From assembly GCA_965247475.1 (NCBI GenBank), contig OZ252016.1:1364001-1428000 (forward strand): a stretch of DNA of 64,000 nt, written 5' to 3'. This DNA comes from G965247475 sp965247475 (lineage in GTDB: Bacteria > Chloroflexota > UBA11872). Below, piece by piece: positions 16,772 through 25,421 of the stretch (position 1 is the stretch's first letter; the number at the start of each line of letters is the position of its first letter). The position numbers were made by a program, and so were the translations under genes. The notes beneath the pieces are model-generated. The model saw only the letters and a list, made by a program, of their open reading frames with translations, searched no databases and was not told the DNA's origin.

Positions 16772-17746
16772 GTGACGCGCATTCTCGTCACAGTGCATGG
16801 GCCGGACGCCGGCGTCCGGGTGGCGCCCCGCCGAATCCTGGAGGGCGCTGGTCACGAAGTTCGCTACACCGCCACCGAATACCCCCGCTTGCCTACCGAA
16901 GCGCTGGTTGCCCAGCTTCCGCGCGCGGCCGGGGTGCTCGCGGGCGGCGAGACGTACGGAGCCCCGCTGTTCGAGCAGTGCCCGGATCTCCGCGTGATCT
17001 CGCGTGCCGGCGTCGGGTGCGACAACATCGACCTGGGGGCGGCGGCGGACCGCGGCATTCCCGTATTGGTCTCGGCGGGCGCGAGCCACATGACGGTGGC
17101 GGAGACGACGATCGGCCTCATGCTGTCGCTCGTCCGGCGGCTCGACGTCGGTTTCGTAGGCGTGCCCGCCGGCCGATGGCCACAGCCGCCCACCACCGAG
17201 CTGTACGGCAAGACGGTGGGAATCGTGGGGCTCGGGCGAATCGGGCGCGCGGTGGCGCAGCGGCTGGCCGGCTTCGAGGTCACGCTGATCGCCAGCGAAA
17301 CCGCCCCGGATATGAGCTACATGGCGGCGCACGGCATTGCGCTGGTCGACCTAGACGACCTTTTCAGTCGCTCGGACGTCGTGACGCTCCACGTTCCACT
17401 GACGCCCGACACGGCGCGGATGGTGAACGCTAAACGGCTCGCACAGATGAAATCGACGGCGTATCTCGTCAATACGGCGCGCGGCGGCGTGGTGGACGAA
17501 GACGATCTCTATGCGGCGCTGTCCACCAACGCGATTGCCGGCGCGGGGCTCGACGCGTGGACGGAGGAGCCGCCGTCGGACACACGCCTGGCGAAGCTCC
17601 CGAATGTGCTGTCCACCGCGCACATGGGCGGGAATTCATACGAGGCCTTCGAGCGCATGGGCAGTGTGGCCGCGCAGAACCTCGTGGACGTGCTCAGCGG
17701 CTCGTGGGATCGAGCGATGGTCGTCAACGGCGTCTACTCCGAATGA
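16772..17746 (+). CDS. D-isomer 2-hydroxyacid dehydrogenase (phosphoglycerate dehydrogenase-like)
   Basis: NAD-dependent dehydrogenase of 324 aa. The NAD-binding motif is GIVGLGRIGRAVAQRL; the substrate Arg lies in VNTARGGVVDEDDL, the catalytic Glu near DAWTEEPP, and the catalytic His in LSTAHMGGNSYE. The GTG at 16772 follows GAGGAGGCG and gives VTRILVTVHG; the upstream open frame is not conserved. No ACT or intervening domain, so it is not the long serine-biosynthetic SerA type. The next gene, a HAD phosphatase, overlaps its stop (ATGA), which suggests translational coupling and perhaps a shared 2-hydroxyacid or glycolate-type pathway. Confidence 0.9.
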   Translation: MTRILVTVHGPDAGVRVAPRRILEGAGHEVRYTATEYPRLPTEALVAQLPRAAGVLAGGETYGAPLFEQCPDLRVISRAGVGCDNIDLGAAADRGIPVLVSAGASHMTVAETTIGLMLSLVRRLDVGFVGVPAGRWPQPPTTELYGKTVGIVGLGRIGRAVAQRLAGFEVTLIASETAPDMSYMAAHGIALVDLDDLFSRSDVVTLHVPLTPDTARMVNAKRLAQMKSTAYLVNTARGGVVDEDDLYAALSTNAIAGAGLDAWTEEPPSDTRLAKLPNVLSTAHMGGNSYEAFERMGSVAAQNLVDVLSGSWDRAMVVNGVYSE

Positions 17747-18606
17747 CGTCCACGGATCGCCACGCCCGCTCGCACGGCGACGGGATGTCCGCGGTCGTTC
17801 CGGTCCGCCGGCGCGCCTTCGCGTTCGACATGGACGGCGTCATCTATCGCGGTCCGGAATTGATCGACGGCGCCGCGGAGACGGTGGCGACCGTTCGAAG
17901 CCTGGGCTTGCCGGTGTTCTTCATCACGAACAATTCGCGCGAGACGCCCGTCGAACTGGCCGGCAAACTGCAGGCGCTGGGCATCGACGCGGGACCGGAG
18001 GAAGTCGTATCGGCGGTCGTCGCCACCGTGACCTTCCTCGATCAGATGGACCCGCGCCCCGCCGAGGTGCTGGTGATGGGCAGCGACGGCCTGGCGGCGC
18101 AAGTCGAGCGGGCAGGATTCAAGCTCGCCTCATGGGACGGCACCGACGCACCGGACGCGGTGGTGGTGGGCCTGGATCTGCGACTGTCGTACGACCGGCT
18201 GACGCGCGCGACGCGCGCGATCGGCATGGGCGGCGCGAGCTTCATCGTGGTGAACTCGGATCCGACTTATCCGCTGGCCGGAGGCCCCGCGCCCGGCTCC
18301 GGGTCGATCGCGGCGGCGGTGGCGGCCGCGAGCGGCGTGAGGCCCACGACGGTCGGGAAGCCGTCCCCCTACATGTTCCAGGCGGTGCTGGCGCGCGCGC
18401 GGGTGTCGGCGGAGGATCTGGTTGTCGTGGGCGACATGCTCGAAGCGGATGTCGCCGGGGCGCGCGCGCTCGGCGCCACCGCGGTGCTGGTTCTCACCGG
18501 GTCCACATCCCGTGGCGAGGTCGAGGCCGCGCCGCCGGACAAGCAGCCGGACTACCTGATCGACAATCTGCGGCGGCTGCCGCTCCCAGCGCTGCTGACG
18601 CCTTAG
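17743..18606 (+). CDS. HAD-IIA family phosphatase (NagD/phosphoglycolate phosphatase-like)
   Basis: Hydrolase of 287 aa. HAD motif I is FAFDMDGVIYRG (nucleophile Asp), motif II FFITNNSRETP, motif III region GKPSPYMF (Lys) and motif IV VVGDMLEADVAGARAL, with the C2-type cap between as in NagD and AraL. The ATG at 17743 overlaps the stop of the preceding dehydrogenase (ATGA). The frame is open farther upstream but only as a shadow of that dehydrogenase. Family members remove phosphate from nucleotides, phosphoglycolate or sugar phosphates. The UbiD-like gene starts 18 bp downstream, so this may be the middle of one transcript. Confidence 0.88.
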   Translation: MTSTDRHARSHGDGMSAVVPVRRRAFAFDMDGVIYRGPELIDGAAETVATVRSLGLPVFFITNNSRETPVELAGKLQALGIDAGPEEVVSAVVATVTFLDQMDPRPAEVLVMGSDGLAAQVERAGFKLASWDGTDAPDAVVVGLDLRLSYDRLTRATRAIGMGGASFIVVNSDPTYPLAGGPAPGSGSIAAAVAAASGVRPTTVGKPSPYMFQAVLARARVSAEDLVVVGDMLEADVAGARALGATAVLVLTGSTSRGEVEAAPPDKQPDYLIDNLRRLPLPALLTP

Positions 18607-18623
18607 GCCGGCTCGGGCACGAC

Positions 18624-20075
18624 GTGGCATCCCGAAACCTGCGCGACTTCCTACAGCTCCTCGACGAGCGCGGCGTCCTTCGGCGCATCGAGGCGGAGGT
18701 CGATCCGCATCTCGAGATCACCGAGATCGCCGATCGGGTGATGAAACAAGACGGCCCAGCTCTGCTGTTCGAGAACGTCAAGGGCTCGGAGATCCCCTTC
18801 GCCATCAATCTGCTGGGCTCGCGCGAGCGGATGACGTGGGCGCTCGGGATGGACGATTGGTCCGAGCTCGAAGTGCGCATCGAGAAGCTGCTGGCGCTGG
18901 CGCTGGGCGGGCCGCCGGAAGGGGTGCGAGGAAAGCTCCAGGCGCTGGGGCAGCTCCTGAGCGTGGCGCGGATCGGGCCGAAGACGGTCGAGGACGGTCC
19001 CGTTCAGACGCTGGTGGAGACCAAGGACCCGAGCTTGGCCGAACTACCGATCCCCACCTGCTGGCCGGGTGACGGCGGGCCGTACATCACCATGCCGCTG
19101 GTCTTCACGCACGACCCGGCGACCGGCAAGCGAAACATGGGGATGTACCGGCTGCAGAAGTTCGACGACCGAACGCTCGGGATGCACTGGCAGCTGCACA
19201 AGGGCGGCGCCGAGCACTGGCGGCGCAGCCGTGAGGGGCGCCAGCGCATGGAAGTCGCCATTGCGATCGGCGCCGACCCGGCGGTGATGTACGCGTCCAC
19301 CGCGCCCCTGCCGCCAGACGTGGACGAGCTGGTGTTCGCGGGCTTCCTGCTCGGCGAGCCCGTGCAGATGGTGGCGGCCAGGACGGTCGATGTGCGAGTC
19401 CCGGCGCTTGCGGAGATCGTGCTCGAGGGCTACCTGGACCCCGCTGAGTCGCGGATGGAAGGCCCGTTCGGCGACCACACTGGGTACTACTCGCTGGCCG
19501 AGCCGTATCCGGTATTTCATCTGACGGCGGTGACGCGGCGCGAGGACCCCGTCTACGTCTCGACCATTGTTGGCAAGCCGCCAATGGAGGACGGGTGGAT
19601 CGGCAAAGCGACCGAGCGGCTGTTCCTGCCGCTGATCCGCCTCTGCATCCCCGAGATCGTGGACCTGAACCTGCCGGTACACGGCGCCTTTCACAATCTC
19701 GCGATCGCTTCGATCCGCAAGCGCTATCCGGGGCACGCGCGCAAGGTCATGCACGGCATCTGGGGACTGGGTCAGATGATGTTCACGAAATACGTGATCA
19801 TCGTGGATGAAGATGTCGATGTGCAGAACTTGCGGGAAGTCCTCTGGCGCGTCGGCGCCAACACCGATCCGGCCCGCGATCTGGAGCTGGCCCGCGGCCC
19901 CATGGACGCGCTCGAGTTCGCGACCACGCGGGCGAATTTCGGCGGGAAGCTCGGGATCGACGCGACCCGCAAACTGCCGGACGAGGGGTTCCCGCGAGAG
20001 TGGCCGCCGGACATCACGATGGACGAGGACGTGCAACGGCTCGTCGACGGCCGCTGGGATGAGTATGGGATCTAG
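18624..20075 (+). CDS. mqnL: UbiD-family decarboxylase, probable MqnL of the futalosine menaquinone pathway
   Basis: prFMN-dependent decarboxylase family, 483 aa. GTG start at 18624 gives VASRNLRDFLQLLDERG, the standard N-terminus RDF...LE..GEL; the open frame before it is a shadow. Typical blocks are FENVKGSEIPFAINLLGSR, RNMGMYRLQ, EGPFGDHTGYYS and VVGKPPMED-like STIVGKPPMEDG. UbiA and UbiX homologues follow directly, and the early futalosine genes lie at 28-32 kb, so the likely job is decarboxylation of the 1,4-dihydroxy-6-naphthoate-derived intermediate. The UbiX-like product would supply its prenylated flavin. Assignment to menaquinone rather than another aromatic acid rests on that context. 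Confidence 0.85.
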   Translation: MASRNLRDFLQLLDERGVLRRIEAEVDPHLEITEIADRVMKQDGPALLFENVKGSEIPFAINLLGSRERMTWALGMDDWSELEVRIEKLLALALGGPPEGVRGKLQALGQLLSVARIGPKTVEDGPVQTLVETKDPSLAELPIPTCWPGDGGPYITMPLVFTHDPATGKRNMGMYRLQKFDDRTLGMHWQLHKGGAEHWRRSREGRQRMEVAIAIGADPAVMYASTAPLPPDVDELVFAGFLLGEPVQMVAARTVDVRVPALAEIVLEGYLDPAESRMEGPFGDHTGYYSLAEPYPVFHLTAVTRREDPVYVSTIVGKPPMEDGWIGKATERLFLPLIRLCIPEIVDLNLPVHGAFHNLAIASIRKRYPGHARKVMHGIWGLGQMMFTKYVIIVDEDVDVQNLREVLWRVGANTDPARDLELARGPMDALEFATTRANFGGKLGIDATRKLPDEGFPREWPPDITMDEDVQRLVDGRWDEYGI

Positions 20076-20096
20076 CACCGGACCGGCACCGCGAGC

Positions 20097-20966
20097 ATGA
20101 CCGCTTCGGGCGTCGCCCAGCGGCTGCGCGTCTACGCCGAGTCGATCAAGCTCGAGCACACGATCTTCGCGCTGCCGTTCGCGTACTTGGGCGTGGTGCT
20201 CGCGGCCGGCGGGTGGCCGGGCTGGGGGGTCTTGATCTGGGTGACCGTGGCAATGGCCGGCGCCCGCACCGGCGCGATGGCCGCCAACCGCCTGATCGAC
20301 GCCGAGCTCGACGCGCGCAACCCGCGCACCGCCGCTCGCGCGGTCCCGGCCGGATTGATGACGCGGCTCGAGATGGGCGGGTTGGCGCTGACCGGGTTCG
20401 CGTTGCTGCACCTGGCCGCCTGGCAGCTCAACCCGCTGGCGCTGGCGCTGGCGCCGGTGGCGATGATTACGTTGACCGGGTATTCGTACACCAAGCGGTT
20501 TACCTGGCTCAGTCACTGGGTCCTGGGCCTGGCCGACGGCATGGCGCCGGTGGGCGGCTGGATCGCCGTGCGCGGGGAGTTCGGCGTGGAGGCCGCGGTG
20601 CTCTCGCTCGCGGTGATCTTCTGGATCGCCGGTTTCGACGTGCTCTATTCGACGCAGGACATCGAGGTCGATCGCCGCGAGGGCCTGCAGTCGGTGGCCG
20701 CGCGCTTCGGGATCCCGGCCGCGCTCTGGATCGCGCGCGGGTCTCACGCGCTCGCGGTTGGATCGCTGATCGCGCTCGGATTCGTGGCGCCGCTCGCGTG
20801 GCCGTACTGGGTGGGCATCGGCCTGGTCGCGGCGCTGCTCGCCTTCGAGAACGCGCTGCTGAGCCCCAACGACCTGTCGAAGTTGGACGTGGCCTTCTTC
20901 AACATGAACGGCTATGTGGCGGTGACGGTGCTGGTGTTCACCGTCGTGGGGGTCTGGCTTGCCTGA
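20097..20966 (+). CDS. mqnP: UbiA-family prenyltransferase, probable MqnP
   Basis: Membrane prenyltransferase of 289 aa. The first Asp-rich motif is NRLIDAELDARNPRT (NxxxDxxxD) and the second is DVLYSTQDIEVDRREG. Several hydrophobic spans are clear, for example LALAPVAMITLTGY and PYWVGIGLVAALLAF. The N-terminal SIKLEHTIFALPFAYLG is typical of the MenA/UbiA-like MqnP branch. It lies 21 bp after the UbiD-like gene and overlaps the UbiX-like gene by 8 bases. It would attach the isoprenoid tail to the naphthoate ring. A 4-hydroxybenzoate substrate (ubiquinone) is unlikely because no ubiquinone gene is seen here. Confidence 0.88.
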   Translation: MTASGVAQRLRVYAESIKLEHTIFALPFAYLGVVLAAGGWPGWGVLIWVTVAMAGARTGAMAANRLIDAELDARNPRTAARAVPAGLMTRLEMGGLALTGFALLHLAAWQLNPLALALAPVAMITLTGYSYTKRFTWLSHWVLGLADGMAPVGGWIAVRGEFGVEAAVLSLAVIFWIAGFDVLYSTQDIEVDRREGLQSVAARFGIPAALWIARGSHALAVGSLIALGFVAPLAWPYWVGIGLVAALLAFENALLSPNDLSKLDVAFFNMNGYVAVTVLVFTVVGVWLA

Positions 20967-21555
20967 CGCATCGCCAGCCGCCCGCCCAGTCGTTCTCGGG
21001 GTCTCCGGGGCCAGCGGCGCAGCGCTCGCCGACGCGACGGCGCGAGCGCTGCTGGAGCGACGGATCCCGCTGGAGGTCGTGTGCAGCGACTTTGGCGAGC
21101 TCATGTGGCACAAGGAACTGGACGAGCGGTTCAAGGAGGCGACGGCGCGCTGGGCCGCGATCGGTCCGGTCACCGTGCATCGGCCGGACGACGTCGCGGC
21201 GCCGATATCGAGCGGCAGCTATCCCGTGCGCGGCATGGCGATCGTGCCCTGCAGCGTGGCGACGCTCGGATCGATCGCAACCGGCAGCGGGCGCAATCTG
21301 CTCCATCGCGCGGCGGACGTCACGCTCAAGGAGAAGCGGCCGTGCGTGCTCGTCCCCCGCGAAACGCCCTTATCGCTGATCCACCTGCGCAACATGACCA
21401 CTCTCGCGGAGGCCGGCGCGGTGATCCTGCCGCCGGTCCCCGCCTTCTACCTCAAGCCCGCCGACATCGAGGAGCTCCTAGAAGCGCTGGCGCAACGCAT
21501 CCTGCAATCGCTTGGCGTGCTGGACGAGATTGATCCCGCGTACCGCTGGGCGTAG
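20959..21555 (+). CDS. mqnM: UbiX-family flavin prenyltransferase, probable MqnM
   Basis: Makes prenylated FMN for the UbiD-type enzyme. 198 aa, TTG start overlapping the end of the prenyltransferase gene by 8 bases. Family marks are VLGVSGASGAALADAT (FMN-phosphate binding), SGSYPVRGMAIVPCSVATLGSIATG, LLHRAADVTLKEKRPCVLVPRETPLSLIHL and LPPVPAFYLKP, all in the usual order. Usual family length is ~190-210. The UbiD-UbiA-UbiX order and overlap argue for one transcript. Decarboxylase and cofactor maker are thus coupled. Confidence 0.92.
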   Translation: MPDASPAARPVVLGVSGASGAALADATARALLERRIPLEVVCSDFGELMWHKELDERFKEATARWAAIGPVTVHRPDDVAAPISSGSYPVRGMAIVPCSVATLGSIATGSGRNLLHRAADVTLKEKRPCVLVPRETPLSLIHLRNMTTLAEAGAVILPPVPAFYLKPADIEELLEALAQRILQSLGVLDEIDPAYRWA

Positions 21556-21610
21556 CGCCGGCGAGCCCTTTCGCAGTCATCGGCTGGGCCATCGGGTCCA
21601 CGCTCCCTGG

Positions 21611-21630
21611 ACCCCGGCGTGCGCCGGGGT
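21611..21630. repeat. Dispersed palindromic repeat in a convergent intergenic space
   Basis: ACCCCGGCG pairs with CGCCGGGGT around a two-base loop, between the mqnM stop and the CehA-like gene stop. A near copy occurs at 43850-43868 (one loop base and a few arm bases differ) and the flank GA/TGACGG is shared. It could end both convergent transcripts. Confidence 0.65.
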
Positions 21631-21664
21631 GACGGGGTAGCGCCGGGGCGACGGAGCGCGAGGG

Positions 21665-24178
21665 TCAGTGCGCGATGCCGAGCTGATGCATGCGCTGGTG
21701 GATCGCCTCGCGCGCCTCAATGAAGGGCGCCTCCAGGTAGCCCAGGTGGTCGTCCTCGCCGTGGTGGTGCGACGCGTGACCCTCCGGATACTGGGTGCTG
21801 CGCTCGCGAATGTATTGGATGCCGCCCTCGATCGTGGTGAGCATGTAGCGCGCGGTCTCGTCGCTCCACATCCACCAGTCGTCGTCGCCGGTCGCCACAT
21901 ACACCGGCGATGTGTGCGCGAACCGGTGGCGGCGGAGATTGTCGTGGTGCCGGGGCCCGTCAAAGTAGTTCGGTCCGCCGCAGCGCGCGGCCAGCCATGA
22001 GTGACCGGAGACTTCGACCTCCGCGGTAAGGCGCAGCCGTCGCGCCCCGCGCGCATCGTCGGTCGAGGCGATCACGCGCCCTTCCTGGACGATCTGCAAC
22101 GTGTGGATCGGCACCGACGACTCGGCCCAGGCCTCCAGCGCAACGGTTCCGCCGTTCCCGGGCAGCCGCACGGTATCGCCGATCTCGTGGCCCTCGACCG
22201 TGAAGTGGATGATCGGGCCTCCGGACATGAACGTCCGGCCGGCGGCCAGGTTCTGGCACCAGGTGTCGTAGGTGAACGGCTGGTCGTCCGGAATGCGCAC
22301 GTAGGCGCGGTACACGCCCACCGGGACATCGGACGACATCTTGTCGGTGCCGCCGACGAGCGGAATCCGATAGCCGCCGTTGAGATACCGGTAGTACTCG
22401 CTGTGGTTGATATGCATCTGCTGCATGAACTCGAACGCATCCGCGCGGCCGGTGGCTATCAGGGCAGCCGGCTCGCCGTTGGGGAACGGCGCGTGCGGCA
22501 TCACCACCGTGCCTCCCTGCGCGTGGCACGCGTCGGCCCAACGCGACAGCGTGATCTCCATCGACCCGCCCGGCTCAGCCTCCGACGGACCGTCCGAGCA
22601 CCAGGGCATCACCGGCTCTTTGAGCCCGAGCAGCGTCAGGTGGCCGAGAAAGTGCTGCCGGTTCTCCTGGGCCACGTACACGATCGTCCGGCCGTCGTCG
22701 GACACGTGCGGGCGCCCGGTGAAGTCTTCGGTGCCGGTGAACAGCTGGCCCCATTGCGATGCCAGCACGTTGGCGACGTTGAGGTCCTCGCCGGAGGCCT
22801 CGGTATTGGCGCCGTCCTGTGAGAGGAAGTGAACGTGCGTGTCGCCGCTGTACCAGCCGGCCGCATTCATGTCGGTCCAGCGCGAGAGCTGAAGCTCGAG
22901 CTCACGCTGTCCCGGCTTGATCTCGATCACGCGGCGAATCGGCTCGTACTCAAATCCGCGGGCGACGTCCACGACCACGGCGCCGGTCGGCAGCCACCCC
23001 TGGCAGGCGCCGTCGATGTACGCGTAGGTGACCTGATCGAGCCGCAGGTCGCCGCCGACATCCGTGTGCCAGGTGTCATGCCCGATGTTGAGATGCGCGT
23101 GATGTCCGTGCGGCTGGTAGGGGACGCCCTCAGGGGACCTGAAGTGGATGCGGCAGGGCAGGCGCTTGCCCGACTCCGCGTCGACCACGCGCGTGTGAAC
23201 CCAGGTGCGCCCACTCTCGGCCATGCGCAGCCGCACACGTGGGGAGGCTTCCACCGTTTGGCCGCCTTCGAGGTCTCCGAATCTCATGCTGCCGAGCGGT
23301 TCGTCATCCAGCTTGACGGTGACGCTGGCCGAGGGGGTAGCCGCGATCTCGGCGTACGCCGGGCTGCTGGCCGTGTTCCGTGGCTCGCCCCACCCCTTGG
23401 CGTCGGATTCGAGAAAAGCGTCGGGGTCGCTCGAGAGCGGCTGCGCGTGGGTCGCGATGCCGCGGTCTACCTCGACGTCGACTCCGAACGGACGCTCCGC
23501 GTCGGCCGGATCGGGCAGTTCAATCACGACCGCCCGACGCGCCGTGGGGCGCAGCGGGTCCTCGTCGACCGTGCCCGCGGTGATCCCGCCGATCGCGAAG
23601 TCGCGCGACCCCGGCTCGACGCTGACTGATTTGACCGGAACGTCCGGCCGCGGGTTCCGCCACGTCCACAACCAGAACACGGCCATGTCGCCGGGATTCA
23701 GGACGTCGGTCAAGGATCGACCCATCAGCCCGCGCGTCACTTCGCCGCGTGGAAACATGCGGAACTGGGTGTCGGGGATGGCCGCGAACGCGGCGCCCGC
23801 GCGGCGCAACTCCTCATCGGAGTGCACCCACCCGATCTCGAAGCGCTCGCGGATCGCGACGCGATCGGGAGCGCCGTCCGCCAGCTCGAAGGCATAGGTG
23901 GCGATCGTGTCGCCCGGCGCACCGGCGCGATGAAGGTTGGAGGTCGTGAGCGTGTGAGCGAACGTCAGCGTCTGGACCGAACGACCGATCGGAATCGTGA
24001 CGCGCCCCGAATGGCCGCCTGCCCCGAACAACGGGAACTTGCCGCTTTCGGCGTCGCCAATCTCGAACGGCAGCCCGTGAATTGTCGCCGCGCCAAGCCG
24101 ATCGCGGGAGCTGTCATCCAGCACGCTCCAATCCGTGTTGCAGATCTCGACCAGGTCGATGGCCTCGTAGTCGGACAT
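21665..24178 (-). CDS. CehA/McbA-family metallohydrolase (PHP-like)
   Basis: Large hydrolase of 837 aa. Residues 1-430 are beta-rich, without a recognised enzymatic motif. The C-terminal half starts with GWYSGDTHVHFLSQDG, the HxH metal site of CehA/McbA proteins, followed by VMPHAPFP (His) and PLVGGTDKMSS (Asp), and ends in a beta domain with VALEAWAESSVPIHTLQIV. CehA and McbA hydrolyse carbaryl; most relatives have unknown substrates. No signal peptide is evident at MSDYEAIDLVEICNTDW. It is convergent with mqnM. It is longer than CehA (~790 aa) only in the N-terminal part. Confidence 0.82.
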   Translation of the reverse strand: MSDYEAIDLVEICNTDWSVLDDSSRDRLGAATIHGLPFEIGDAESGKFPLFGAGGHSGRVTIPIGRSVQTLTFAHTLTTSNLHRAGAPGDTIATYAFELADGAPDRVAIRERFEIGWVHSDEELRRAGAAFAAIPDTQFRMFPRGEVTRGLMGRSLTDVLNPGDMAVFWLWTWRNPRPDVPVKSVSVEPGSRDFAIGGITAGTVDEDPLRPTARRAVVIELPDPADAERPFGVDVEVDRGIATHAQPLSSDPDAFLESDAKGWGEPRNTASSPAYAEIAATPSASVTVKLDDEPLGSMRFGDLEGGQTVEASPRVRLRMAESGRTWVHTRVVDAESGKRLPCRIHFRSPEGVPYQPHGHHAHLNIGHDTWHTDVGGDLRLDQVTYAYIDGACQGWLPTGAVVVDVARGFEYEPIRRVIEIKPGQRELELQLSRWTDMNAAGWYSGDTHVHFLSQDGANTEASGEDLNVANVLASQWGQLFTGTEDFTGRPHVSDDGRTIVYVAQENRQHFLGHLTLLGLKEPVMPWCSDGPSEAEPGGSMEITLSRWADACHAQGGTVVMPHAPFPNGEPAALIATGRADAFEFMQQMHINHSEYYRYLNGGYRIPLVGGTDKMSSDVPVGVYRAYVRIPDDQPFTYDTWCQNLAAGRTFMSGGPIIHFTVEGHEIGDTVRLPGNGGTVALEAWAESSVPIHTLQIVQEGRVIASTDDARGARRLRLTAEVEVSGHSWLAARCGGPNYFDGPRHHDNLRRHRFAHTSPVYVATGDDDWWMWSDETARYMLTTIEGGIQYIRERSTQYPEGHASHHHGEDDHLGYLEAPFIEAREAIHQRMHQLGIAH

Positions 24179-24287
24179 GGCCCCACATCCAGCGGCGATA
24201 GCGCGGTGGCGCCATGTTGGGCCGGATCGCGGATAGCGTCAAAGCCGCGAGCGGGGCTGCGATCAGGCGGCCGGCGGGCCCGCCTCC

Positions 24288-25277
24288 CTAGATGGAGTCG
24301 AGGCCCGAGGTGATGGCGCCGGTCGGCACGAAGTCATGGATCCCGCTGTAAATGCGCGACCAGCGGAGCGCGCCTTCGGTGTCGACGATGAAGACCGAGC
24401 CGGTGGCCAATCCGTCCCCGTAGAGATTGAAGACGTGGTAGGCCTTGGGCACCTCCTGGGACTGGTCAGACAGCACCGGGAACGGGATTCCGAGCGTCTC
24501 GACGGCGTTGGCGGCCTCGCTGAGGTCGTCGGTGCTGATGGCAAGCACCTCGGCGTTGCGATCGGTGATCGCCTGGTAGTTGTTCTGCAGCTCCACGAGC
24601 TGGTTGCGGCAGGTCGTTCACCAGAACGCGCGGTAGAACAGCAGGACCACGTTCTTGTTCCCGGCGAACGAGGCGAGCGAGACCTCGGGTCCCTGCGCGC
24701 TCGGAAGGCTGAACAACGGCGCCAGGCGAGTCGTCGGCGCCTCGGCGACCGGCGAACCGGCCGGGGCGGGAGTCGGCACCGGAGGCGCGGGGTCCGCACC
24801 GTCGGAGGGCGGCGCGGTCACCGCCGGCGCCGGTTCGGCCGCGGGGGTTGGTGTGGACACCGGCGGCACGGGCGATGGCGTGGACGCTGGCGGCGCCGCG
24901 GGTGCTGTCGGCACGGCGACCGGTGTGGATGTTGACAGCGCCGCGGGCGACGGAGTGGCGGCCGCGGGCGGTTCGGCCACAGGCGTGGCGGTCGCGACCG
25001 CGGCGGCCGGGCTGGGCGAGGCGGGCGCTGGGTCGGCAGTGGGCGCGTCCGGCTGGGGCACGGCGGTCGGTGGTTGCGCCGGAGCGGTGGCCGCCGCCGC
25101 GGGCGACGGGGCCTCGGGAATCGGCGGCTGAAGCACTTGTTCGATCTGGGCCACCCGGCGCGCCGCGTCCTGCACGGTGTCCTGCGTTTCGGCCTGCGTG
25201 TCGCCACAGGCGGCGAGCGCGACCGCGGCAGCCACGCTGAGAATGACCAATGCGGCCGCACGCTTCGCAGGTTTCAT
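24288..25277 (-). CDS. Lipoprotein peroxiredoxin-like protein with in-frame UGA (probable selenoprotein)
   Basis: Read through the TGA at 24620-24618, the frame gives 329 aa. Residues 1-24 are a lipoprotein signal (MKPAKRAAALVILSV..., lipobox LAAC, Cys24). Residues ~25-180 are a Pro/Ala/Thr/Val-rich linker. Residues ~183-329 are an AhpC/TSA-like thioredoxin fold: LFSLPSAQGPEVSL, VVLLFYRAFW, then UGA, then TTCRNQLVELQNNYQ. The UGA takes the place of the peroxidatic Cys in FYRAFWCxxC, giving UxxC with Cys223 as partner; Sec would be residue 220. The same frame continues without another stop to the end of the domain. A hairpin lies just downstream. The alternative, a point mutation making a pseudogene, cannot be excluded without selA/B/C/D evidence. 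Confidence 0.85.
24588..24617 (-). promoter_or_regulatory. Candidate bacterial SECIS hairpin after the UGA
   Basis: In the mRNA the 15 bases after UGA are followed by CAGCUC-GUG-GAGCUG, a perfect six-base stem with a GUG loop beginning 22 bases after the UGA. Bacterial SECIS hairpins lie inside the coding sequence right after the UGA, with a G near the start of a small apical loop. The stem also encodes the conserved QLVEL, so coding constraint alone could produce part of it. Confidence 0.55.
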
Positions 25278-25421
25278 GCGGCCTCTGCGACGGAGCGCGG
25301 CCGACAACGATGTGAAGCTCATCGTCACATTCTACGCGTGCGAGACAGACCTGGATTGATAATGGGGTGTCTGGCCGCGGCCGGATGATCGAGCCGCGAA
25401 CGAGCTGGCGAGGGCCGGTGC

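Noticed and set aside
17511..18623. N-terminal extension of the UbiD-like gene in its frame
   Set aside because: Overlaps the HAD gene and is not conserved; GTG 18624 gives the family start.
24760..25130. Long open frames on both strands in the linker region
   Set aside because: Low-complexity GC-rich repeats of Pro/Ala codons keep all frames open; only the minus frame has a signal peptide and domain.
24618..25328. Lipoprotein gene ending at TGA 24618, followed by a separate short gene
   Set aside because: The two frames are the same frame, and the Cys position of the peroxiredoxin motif falls on the TGA; a selenoprotein explains both parts better.
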